Origin: a virus
DNA: 39,271 bases
Direction: 5' to 3' (one strand)
IMG/VR virus record: IMGVR_UViG_3300009091_000008
Coordinates: 1-39,271 of that record
Shown: positions 7,980 through 15,091 of the stretch, one piece after another
How the letters are laid out: each line of letters starts with the position of its first letter
Position numbering within the stretch: position 1 is the stretch's first letter
Notes under the pieces: generated by a model
Told to the model about the DNA's origin: nothing
The model's database searches: none
Seen by the model: the letters and a program-made list of their open reading frames with translations, nothing else
Position numbers and translations under genes: made by a program

Positions 7980-8231
7980 ATGGCCAAACGGAAGACCAGA
8001 GAACCGGACCCCGGCCTGGCCGTCCAGGCGGAACCGGAACCGGAAGCGGGCGCCGGGCCCGGGCCGGAGGAAGTGGCAGAGGAACAGCCGCCCGTGCGGT
8101 TCTACTGCGGGCGGAACACCACGGCATTCCACGTGGCTGGCCGGACATTCGTGGTGGCGGACGGGGTGCTGACGGTCCCGCATGAACTGGCGGGCCATGC
8201 CGTCCAGGCGGGCTTCCAGCGGGCAGACTAG
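7980..8231 (+). CDS. Small head-region protein of unknown role
   Basis: The product has 83 residues and starts at ATG 7980 after CAGGGGGACGC, a variant of the initiation site used by many early genes. The N-terminal third is basic, then acidic and Pro/Glu-rich. The C-terminal half (VRFYCGRNTTAFHVAGRTFVV, ADGVLTVP, AGFQRAD) looks like a small beta domain. Small proteins of this type often lie between capsid and connector genes in siphoviruses; the function is not established. A TAG-CCC-ATG junction links it to the connector gene. Confidence 0.6.
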   Translation: MAKRKTREPDPGLAVQAEPEPEAGAGPGPEEVAEEQPPVRFYCGRNTTAFHVAGRTFVVADGVLTVPHELAGHAVQAGFQRAD

Positions 8232-8234
8232 CCC

Positions 8235-8843
8235 ATGGCATACATCACGAATGCGGACGTGACGGACTGGGCGCCTGGGCCGTTCACCGGCCTTGACGCC
8301 GACGTGCTGACGGCCTGCGTTGAAGCGGCGTGCCGCGCCATCGAAGAATTCACAGGCCGCCTGTTCACCCCCACCACGGGGCGGGTGCGGTATTTTGACG
8401 GGGACACAGCCTATGGCAAAACCCAGCACCTGCTGGTGCTGGAACCATCGGATGCCCCGGTCCGTACCGTCACCACGGTGCAGGAAAACGGGTCCACCCT
8501 GTCCGTGGCATCGGGCTACAGCACGGCCCAGGTCCTGACCAGGAACCTGGGGTTGGAAGAACCGTGCTACCTGGTCCGGCAGGATGGCCATACCACGATA
8601 GCCTGGGCGGCCGGGGTGCAGAATATCCGGGTGGTGTATGACTGCGGGCCCGCGGACCTGGCCAGCGTCCACCCCGTGGCCATCCATGCGGCCAAGGAAC
8701 TGTCTTGGCTGATGTTCAAGGAAGGCCGCCGGACGGGCGTGCTGGCCACGGCCAAAGGCGGCGGGGGCGGCACGTACCTAAAGGACCTGCCAGCGTCCAC
8801 GCTGCGCGCCCTTCAAGCCATGCAGCGGTGGCGGACAGCCTGA
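8235..8843 (+). CDS. Head-tail connector (gp6/adaptor-like)
   Basis: The product has 202 residues. The start YITNADVTDWAPG, the helical VLTACVEAACRAIEEFTGRLF segment and a following PSDAPVRTVTTV strand are the usual layout of DNA-packaging adaptor proteins that form a ring under the portal. The C-terminal part (AIHAAKELSWLMFKEGRRTGV) is also helical, and a Gly-rich loop lies near 175. Its place directly after the head genes and before the second connector supports the role. The stop codon overlaps the next start (TGATG). Confidence 0.75.
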   Translation: MAYITNADVTDWAPGPFTGLDADVLTACVEAACRAIEEFTGRLFTPTTGRVRYFDGDTAYGKTQHLLVLEPSDAPVRTVTTVQENGSTLSVASGYSTAQVLTRNLGLEEPCYLVRQDGHTTIAWAAGVQNIRVVYDCGPADLASVHPVAIHAAKELSWLMFKEGRRTGVLATAKGGGGGTYLKDLPASTLRALQAMQRWRTA

Positions 8844-9370
8844 TGGCGGATACCAGCCGGGTTTACCTAACGCCCAGCCAGGCCGCGGCCCTGTTCCAGC
8901 GGATGGGGGCGAAGTCCGCGGACGTGCTGGTGTCCGCGGCCCGGGCGTCCGTCCAGGTGCTGATGGGGCTGGCCATCCGGGAGGGTTTCGAAAACCAGGG
9001 GCCCACGTACCTGAACCGGGACACGGGCCGGGCCATCGGGTCCATTCCCCCCAGTGTCGGGTGGGCAGCGTCGAAGACGGCTGTGGACGCCTGGTATGGA
9101 TCCAACCTGGGCTATATCCGGGCCCATGAGGAAGGCTTCCGTGGCCCCGTGGGCGTGCGGCCCCACGTGCGGCGGACGAAGTGGGGTTCCGCCTTCGTGC
9201 GTGCCCACCAGCGGACCCTGAACATGCGGGCCAGACGGATGTTCCGGGACAGCTTCCAGCGGCACCAGGACGTGCCTGTCCGGGCACTGAACGCGGCGGT
9301 AAACCACGCCGTCAGGACGCAGCAGGTCCCCACCCCTGGGCAGGTGACCCGGCTTTCCGGGACGGGGTAG
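8843..9370 (+). CDS. Tail-completion / HK97 gp10-like protein
   Basis: The product has 175 residues and starts at the ATG that overlaps the preceding stop. The segment GPTYLNRDTGRAIGSIPPSVGWAASK, then a GSNLGYIRAHEEGFRG motif and a strongly basic C-terminal half (RAHQRTLNMRARRMFRDS) are typical of gp10-like proteins that sit at the head-tail joint. The YIRAHEEGF motif is a common signature of that group. Position two genes after the capsid supports the call. A tail-terminator role is less likely because the next gene fits it better. Confidence 0.7.
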   Translation: MADTSRVYLTPSQAAALFQRMGAKSADVLVSAARASVQVLMGLAIREGFENQGPTYLNRDTGRAIGSIPPSVGWAASKTAVDAWYGSNLGYIRAHEEGFRGPVGVRPHVRRTKWGSAFVRAHQRTLNMRARRMFRDSFQRHQDVPVRALNAAVNHAVRTQQVPTPGQVTRLSGTG

Positions 9371-9373
9371 ACC

Positions 9374-10318
9374 GTGCCCCCGGTCAACCTGCTGCCGGAT
9401 CCAGGCTTTGACCTGCTGGACCCACGCTGGGTTCCGAACACGGCAGAGCTTCTTTTTGACCTGGGCATAGAACTGAGTCCGCCGGTGCTGGCGTACTGCT
9501 ACACGGTGCCGGAAGGTATCGGCCACCGGGGCGGCAGTATGACCTGGGATGACCCCCTGCCGGTCCAGGTGGGGGACATTGTGGACGTGTCCGGCTGGGG
9601 CTGGGCCCCCTTCGGGGAGGGGACAGGCTGGACGCAGGCTTTCGTATCCCAGGGGGGCGGCCCCTTCACGGAAGTGGGCCCCTGGTTTGACCCCGCGGCA
9701 AGCTGGACGGCCCTTCCCTGGGGCCTGGTGGAAGTCACGGCCCTGCCCTTCCTGATACGCTTCGGCCTGCGGGCAAACGTGCCGGACCCCATGCACCTGC
9801 TGCTGGATGACCTGGCCGTGATGCTACCGGAGGACCTGGCCATGCAGAACCGCTGGGACGCCCACCTGGCCCTGATAAACAGGCTGAAGACAATCACGGG
9901 GACGCCCACGTATCACCTGAACCTGGCGAACCGGGTTTTCCCGCGGCTGTTCGTGCCCGGGGAGGAAACGGCATCCCTGCTGCCGTACCTGTGCGTGCCC
10001 CTGTATGGGGACGCCCCGCGGTACGAAACCGGGGAGCGGGGGCACACCCTGATGCGGTGGCGGGTCAACATCCACGGGTTCGTCCACGAAGGATCACAGA
10101 CCTATGACGTATGCGAAGCCCACCGGGACTGCCTGCACCTGCATGATGACGTTCTGAAATGCCTGATGGGTGACCCCACGCTGGGCGGGAAAGCCAGGCT
10201 GATGGAAGTCGCTGACGGCGGCGGGGCCGTGGCTGGCGTGGACGACTTGCCATGGGGGGAATTCGTGATTCCGCTGGAACTGATGATGGCCGTGGGGCTG
10301 GACGTTCTGGGACCGTAG
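9374..10318 (+). CDS. Tail terminator with N-terminal jelly-roll domain
   Basis: GTG start at 9374; the product has 314 residues. Residues 1 to ~155 begin with NLLPDPGFDLLDPRW and continue with beta-rich segments (VGDIVDVSGWGWAPF, VEVTALPFLIRFGLRANV, HLLLDDLAVML). This is the layout of CBM4/9-like jelly rolls. The remaining ~160 residues look like a tail terminator: an N-terminal helix (RWDAHLALINRLKTITG), TYHLNLANRVFPRL, RWRVNIHGFV and LHDDVLKCLMGDPTLGG. Tail terminators are usually only the second part, so this is an unusual fusion. It would place a binding domain around the tail neck. Confidence 0.68.
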   Translation: MPPVNLLPDPGFDLLDPRWVPNTAELLFDLGIELSPPVLAYCYTVPEGIGHRGGSMTWDDPLPVQVGDIVDVSGWGWAPFGEGTGWTQAFVSQGGGPFTEVGPWFDPAASWTALPWGLVEVTALPFLIRFGLRANVPDPMHLLLDDLAVMLPEDLAMQNRWDAHLALINRLKTITGTPTYHLNLANRVFPRLFVPGEETASLLPYLCVPLYGDAPRYETGERGHTLMRWRVNIHGFVHEGSQTYDVCEAHRDCLHLHDDVLKCLMGDPTLGGKARLMEVADGGGAVAGVDDLPWGEFVIPLELMMAVGLDVLGP

Positions 10319-10329
10319 GGGAGGGAACC

Positions 10330-10866
10330 ATGCGGCACCTGTTTTTCAGCGGGCTGAAGCCCGGAGAAACCACCTGGATGTATTACGGGCCCTATAGGTC
10401 CGTGCGGACAATCGGGCCAGGGGAGCGGATTCCCCTTGGAGAATTCGAATGGCCCCAGCACTACGTGAACATGGGGCTGGCCGTTTACGACGGCGAGGAA
10501 GACGGACAGGACGCCCGGCTGAACGTCCTGCGGGACGAAGTGGCGGCCAGCTTCGTGAAGCTGGGTTACACGGTGCCGGGCGAAGCGGACCCGCGGCTGT
10601 GGACGCTGGACCAGATGCTGGAAAGCATCACGGGGGCGGTCCGCGCCCACGTGCTGGCCGTGGCAGACTACCGCGCCCAGCAGGCCGTCCGGGACGCCGC
10701 GGAAGCCGCGGAACTGGAACGTCAGGCCGCGGAACAGGCCGCCGCGGAAGCGGCCCACTGGGAACGTGTCAGCACCCCGCAGGTGTCCACGGAAGGGGCC
10801 CCCGAAGTGGGGCCGGACGTGGCCACAGGGGAACAGGGCCCGGAGGGGGCGGACCCCGGGCTGTAG
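10330..10866 (+). CDS. Hypothetical protein in tail-assembly region
   Basis: The product has 178 residues; ATG 10330 follows GGGGAGGGAACC. The N-terminal third (MRHLFFSGLKPGETTWMYYGPY, VRTIGPGERIPL) looks like a compact beta domain. The middle is helical, and residues ~120-150 form an Ala/Glu-rich coiled-coil-like stretch before an acidic, disordered end. There are no cysteines and no membrane segment. It lies between the tail terminator and the tail tube gene, so a head-tail joint or tail-assembly role is likely, but I do not recognise the family. Confidence 0.55.
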   Translation: MRHLFFSGLKPGETTWMYYGPYRSVRTIGPGERIPLGEFEWPQHYVNMGLAVYDGEEDGQDARLNVLRDEVAASFVKLGYTVPGEADPRLWTLDQMLESITGAVRAHVLAVADYRAQQAVRDAAEAAELERQAAEQAAAEAAHWERVSTPQVSTEGAPEVGPDVATGEQGPEGADPGL

Positions 10867-10902
10867 GGCAGCGGAACACGGGGGACGCGGGAGGAAAACG
10901 GA

Positions 10903-11454
10903 ATGCCCAGTGCCCTGAATTTCAGCATCGGACCGGCGGTGGTCAAGGTGGGCCCCTACGTGACCGCCGGGGGGGCGGGGACCGCGACGGACCGGGGGTA
11001 TACGAAGAACCCCGCTACCGTCCAGGTCACCCTGAATGACTACGAAATCAAGACGGAACAGGCTTACGGGACGCTGCGGAAGGTGCCGATTGATGGCCAG
11101 GTGAAGGTGAAGGCTACCCTGTCTGAAGCCACCCTCACCAACATCAAGGACATTCTCCGTCAGCCTACCGGGAACCTGACCGGCACCGAACCGAACGCCA
11201 CCCTGCTGGTGGGGGCCTTCGGGGAGATTTACCACCAGGTGGTCTTTGTCGGGAAGGGCGCCAGGGCTACGGCCACGGGCGCGGATGCCACCCGGACCTG
11301 GACTTTTCACCGCTGTATCGTCGAAAGCATCGGGGAATTCAGCGTGGGGAAGGGCGGGGAGATGGTGGCGGAAGTCACCTGGGACGTGCTGTATGACGAA
11401 ACCATCAGCGCGGCAAACAAGTTCTGGTCCGTCAGCGATAGCGGGGCCACCTAG
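10903..11454 (+). CDS. Major tail tube protein
   Basis: The product has 183 residues and a clear ribosome site (GGGAGGAAAACGG). The content fits tail tube proteins: GPAVVKVGPYVTAG, TLNDYEIKTEQAYGTL, IDGQVKVKATLSEATLTNI and a C-terminal strand-rich segment ending in WDVLYDETISAANKFWSV. It comes just before the chaperone-position gene and the tape measure, which is the normal siphovirus order. It polymerises into the hollow tail tube. Eight of its ten Glu codons are GAA, while all ten Lys codons are AAG. Confidence 0.78.
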   Translation: MPSALNFSIGPAVVKVGPYVTAGGAGTATDRGYTKNPATVQVTLNDYEIKTEQAYGTLRKVPIDGQVKVKATLSEATLTNIKDILRQPTGNLTGTEPNATLLVGAFGEIYHQVVFVGKGARATATGADATRTWTFHRCIVESIGEFSVGKGGEMVAEVTWDVLYDETISAANKFWSVSDSGAT

Positions 11455-11457
11455 CCC

Positions 11458-12117
11458 ATGAGTCTGTTGTCTAGCGGCGGGCTTACACGCTACGTGGAGC
11501 GGTGGGCCCGCCGCTATGTCTGCCATGCCCCGCGCCTGTCCACGTACCTGCTGGGGCTGGGCCTGTACCGGAAGGAATGGGCGGCCTATGCCCGGGCCGT
11601 GGCTGTCCGTCCAGAACTGCTGAACCCGGAACACTGGCGGCCCACCCTGCTGGGCATCCTGACCACGGCGCCCGACGAAAGGGCGGGCCGGGTTCTGGCC
11701 ACCTGCGTGGACCTGGTGGATGGAAAGCCCGGGGACCTGGAAACCCAGGTGGCCACCATGCCCGGCCTGGGCGTGGACCTGGCCCTGGCGTGCCTGTCCC
11801 TGGCGGACGTATCGCGGCTGTTCCAGGTGGCCGGTGGACCGGCCCTGGGGACCCTCCCGGTAGAGGAACTGGAAGACGCGGACCTGGACGCCGTGGAAGA
11901 ACCGCAGGCCGCCCAGCTTTTGGCGGCCATCCACGGGGTGGCCCTGGCCTATGCTGCCGGGGGGCCCATGGCCGTGATGCAGTGGCCCGCTGAAGTCTTC
12001 CTGGACGCGGTGGAACACATGGCCCACGCGAAGGAAGAACCAGCGGACAGCATGGGGCTGGGGCTAGGAAATGATGCCCGGATAGCCCAGGCGGATGCTC
12101 TGCTGTCCCGCCTGTAG
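11458..12117 (+). CDS. Putative tail assembly chaperone
   Basis: The product has 219 residues, almost entirely helical by composition, with no membrane segment. It starts three bases after the tail tube stop (TAG-CCC-ATG). The position between tail tube and tape measure is where siphoviruses encode chaperones that coat the tape measure during tail assembly. Those genes often use a programmed frameshift to make a longer form; I see no convincing slippery site or second ORF here. The call therefore rests mainly on position. Confidence 0.5.
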   Translation: MSLLSSGGLTRYVERWARRYVCHAPRLSTYLLGLGLYRKEWAAYARAVAVRPELLNPEHWRPTLLGILTTAPDERAGRVLATCVDLVDGKPGDLETQVATMPGLGVDLALACLSLADVSRLFQVAGGPALGTLPVEELEDADLDAVEEPQAAQLLAAIHGVALAYAAGGPMAVMQWPAEVFLDAVEHMAHAKEEPADSMGLGLGNDARIAQADALLSRL

Positions 12118-12125
12118 GGGGGCCA

Positions 12126-14417
12126 GTGGCCGAACAGAACACAGTACGCACGGTCCTGAAATTCCTGCTGGAAGGCGGGGACGTGCCCGCCGACGTGGCC
12201 AAGCGGTTGGAGCAGCTTGGCCAAAAAGCCAAGGTGGCCCAGCAGGACCTGAAGGGCACCAGCGGCGCCGTCAAAGACCTGGCCGGGCAACTGTCCAGCT
12301 ACCTGGGGGCCGCTGCGGTCGGCGCCTTCGTGAAGTCCGCAGTCTCTGACTTCGCCACCCTGGAACGTACCCTGAATGCCACGTCGGACCAGATGACCCG
12401 CATGGGCCTGGACGGGGGCCGGGCCATCCAGGGTGTCCGCCGGGACCTGGAAGCCCTGGCTGCCGGGGGTGGCCCACTGGTGTCCGAAACCCTGCCGGGC
12501 TTCCAGAAATTCCTGGGCATCACGCAGGACGTGGGCGCGGCCATGGCAGCCACGAAGCTGGCCGCGGATGCTTCGGAGCGTGGCACGCTGGAATACGGGG
12601 CGGCCATGGACGCCGTGGCCCAGCTAATTCAGGGCAGGCCGATGGGCGCGGCCATGGCCCTGAACCTGCAACTGCGTGACCAGTCCGGCCGGTTGAAGAC
12701 GAATGCGGAACTGATGCAGGAAGTGGTGGCCGCGGTGGGCGGCCTGGGGGACGCCTTCCAGGACACCCAGAACAAGCTGGACCAGGCCGGGGCCGGGTGG
12801 GAACGCTTCAAGACGAAGGCCGGGGAAGGGCTGTCCGTGCTGGCCGGGTGGGCGGCCAAGGGGCTGGGCGCCCTGACAACCTACGCCCAGGACCTGGGGG
12901 CATGGTACGGGTTCGTGGTGAACGGGGCCCTGGACGTGGCCCGGAACCTGGGCGAAATCTTCAGCGCGGCGTTTGACCTGAAAAAGCTGGCCACGGATCC
13001 GGGCCAGTGGTGGGCGGACCTGGGGGCGGCCGGGAAAAAGGTCACGGATGACCTGGCCCTGTCCTGGCAGACGCTGACCGAACAGATAGCGGAGAATCAC
13101 CGGGACATAGGGAAGGATGCTGCCACCACGGCCACGGACCTGGAAAAGCTGCTGGCCCAGGCCAGAAAGAAAGCGGCCGCGGAACAGGCAGAGGAAGACA
13201 AGAAGAACGCCGAAAAGCGGATGGAATACGAAGCCCGGGCGGCCCTGGCCCTGGAAGCGGCCAAGGTCAAGGCCACAGAGGAAGGCAGCCAGGCGCGGCT
13301 GGACGCCATGCTGGAAGCCCTGCGGGTGGAACACGAACAGCGGCTGGCCGAAGCCCGCAAGCTGAACGCTGACCTGGCCACGGAAGACCAGCGGTATGCC
13401 CTGGAACGCCTGGCCCTGATAAACCAGTTCCACGCTGCCTGGCTGGCCATCGAAGCGGAGAACGCGAAAGCCCGGGCGGACGCCGAACAGGAAGCCTTCC
13501 TGGAACGCCTGGCGGAACGGAGGGAACAGGCGGGCCTGGCCGTGGAAGCGGAGGGGGAGCGGGAAGACGCGGAGCGGGACGCCAGGTATGCGGACCTGCT
13601 GGACCGGGCGGGAGCCTTCCAGGATCAACTGGCCGCCCTGGACGCGGAAGCCCTGGACACCCGGCGGGAACGGGAACTGGCAGCCGTGGATGCGGAATGG
13701 GAAGACGCCAGGAACCGGGCCCTGGAAGGGGATGCCGCGGCCGCGGAGGAATTGAATAACACCCAGCGGTGGGAAGACCGGAAGGCGGCCGTGGAAGCCC
13801 GGTACGCTGGGGACCGGAAGGCCCTGGAAAAAGGGGTCAAGGAATTCAAGCGGCAGCAGATGATGGAAGGCGCGCAACTGGCCATTGCCAGCCTGCGGAC
13901 CATCTTCGGGAACAGTAAGGGCTTCGCCATCGCGGAAGCCATCATGAACACGTACCAGGGCGCGACCCGGGCCCTGAAGGATTACCCCCAGCCCTATGCC
14001 AGTATCGTGGCGGCCCTGACCATTGCCGCGGGCATGAAACAGGTGGCGGAAATTCGGAAACAGCAGCCCACGGAAGGCAAGGGCTTTGATGACCCGGCTA
14101 ATGATCGGTTGGCGTATCTGGGCGGCCGGAAGTGGGCCACGGACCTGGTGGCCATGGTGGGCCGCGGGTTCCAGGAAGGGGTGAACCTGTCTATGGCTGG
14201 GATGGCGCGGGGCCCGTCCGCGGACGTGCGGATGCCGGACAGCCCCGCACCGGCACCGGCCGTGGTCCAGGCCCCGGGCATCAGCCGGACCGTGGAAGCT
14301 GGTCCACGGGTGGCCCTGAACGTGGGCGTGCTGGTGGCGGACGAGGAAAGCTTGAGGCAACTGAACCGGGAACTGGACCGGGTGGCCGCCCGGGACGAAA
14401 ACAGGCTGGTGGGCTGA
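12126..14417 (+). CDS. Tail tape measure protein
   Basis: GTG start at 12126; the product has 763 residues. The N-terminal half contains Ala/Gly-rich amphipathic segments and a hydrophobic WYGFVVNGALDVA stretch. Residues ~330-590 are a long Glu/Ala/Arg-rich coiled coil. The C-terminal part has AEAIMNTYQGATRALKDYPQ and IVAALTIAAGMKQVAEIRKQ, a hallmark of tape measure proteins. It sets tail length and is ejected with the DNA. At about 1.5 angstrom per residue the tail would be near 115 nm. The stop overlaps the next ATG. Confidence 0.88.
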   Translation: MAEQNTVRTVLKFLLEGGDVPADVAKRLEQLGQKAKVAQQDLKGTSGAVKDLAGQLSSYLGAAAVGAFVKSAVSDFATLERTLNATSDQMTRMGLDGGRAIQGVRRDLEALAAGGGPLVSETLPGFQKFLGITQDVGAAMAATKLAADASERGTLEYGAAMDAVAQLIQGRPMGAAMALNLQLRDQSGRLKTNAELMQEVVAAVGGLGDAFQDTQNKLDQAGAGWERFKTKAGEGLSVLAGWAAKGLGALTTYAQDLGAWYGFVVNGALDVARNLGEIFSAAFDLKKLATDPGQWWADLGAAGKKVTDDLALSWQTLTEQIAENHRDIGKDAATTATDLEKLLAQARKKAAAEQAEEDKKNAEKRMEYEARAALALEAAKVKATEEGSQARLDAMLEALRVEHEQRLAEARKLNADLATEDQRYALERLALINQFHAAWLAIEAENAKARADAEQEAFLERLAERREQAGLAVEAEGEREDAERDARYADLLDRAGAFQDQLAALDAEALDTRRERELAAVDAEWEDARNRALEGDAAAAEELNNTQRWEDRKAAVEARYAGDRKALEKGVKEFKRQQMMEGAQLAIASLRTIFGNSKGFAIAEAIMNTYQGATRALKDYPQPYASIVAALTIAAGMKQVAEIRKQQPTEGKGFDDPANDRLAYLGGRKWATDLVAMVGRGFQEGVNLSMAGMARGPSADVRMPDSPAPAPAVVQAPGISRTVEAGPRVALNVGVLVADEESLRQLNRELDRVAARDENRLVG

Positions 14418-15082
14418 TGGCTGGACCTATCAGGACCCGAACCGTGGGGCTGCTGGCGAATGGCGGCGGGGAAGACCTGTTCTGGAACGGGTCCGTATAC
14501 CGGCCGTCTAACTGGACCGTGGCCGGGGCGTCCACAATGACCCAGATAAATATAGACACCATCCAGGGCCGCTATGCGTGGGCCATCTGGAACGGGGCGA
14601 CGGGTGGCGTGCCGCCTGGCCCCACGTCCTACGTGGCCCTGGGCCCTGCCGTGGCCCTTCCGCGGAATGCCTGGCTGGTCTTCGGGATGCACAGCACGCA
14701 CATGGGGGGCGACTCTAACCCCACGAACATGGCAGGCGCGGGCATCTGGGCGTGGACCATTCGGAACGTCACGCGGTCCGTGCAGTGGAATGAAGCCACC
14801 GGGACGTGGACCGCGGACGGGTCCATCACCCGGGACCTGCCATATACCGTGCAGACGGACTACCGGCGCCAGGGCCATTTCTGGGTGCCGCTGAATGATG
14901 CGGCTTTCCAGGACACAGATGTTTATGAACTGCGGCACGTGGCCCAGTATTCCTACACCAGCAGCGGCACGGCCCATGACCGTATCTGGTGGCTGGGACC
15001 GTATCACCGCAGGCTGGACGTGCTGGCTGCCAGGTACATCACCAGCACCCCGGCCCAGGCCGGGCCGCCGCGCTACATATAG
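14417..15082 (+). CDS. Tail-tip region protein, possible jelly-roll fold
   Basis: The product has 221 residues and starts at the ATG that overlaps the tape measure stop. It is Trp/Tyr-rich and beta-rich (GRYAWAIWNGATGG, GIWAWTIRNVTRSVQW, TADYRRQGHFWVPLND-like segments) and ends DRIWWLGPYHRRLDVLA. The layout recalls the jelly-roll domains elsewhere in this genome, but the match is weak. In siphoviruses the gene after the tape measure usually encodes the distal tail protein. A distal-tail or host-contact role is therefore inferred from position. Confidence 0.5.
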   Translation: MAGPIRTRTVGLLANGGGEDLFWNGSVYRPSNWTVAGASTMTQINIDTIQGRYAWAIWNGATGGVPPGPTSYVALGPAVALPRNAWLVFGMHSTHMGGDSNPTNMAGAGIWAWTIRNVTRSVQWNEATGTWTADGSITRDLPYTVQTDYRRQGHFWVPLNDAAFQDTDVYELRHVAQYSYTSSGTAHDRIWWLGPYHRRLDVLAARYITSTPAQAGPPRYI

Positions 15083-15091
15083 GGGGGCGCC

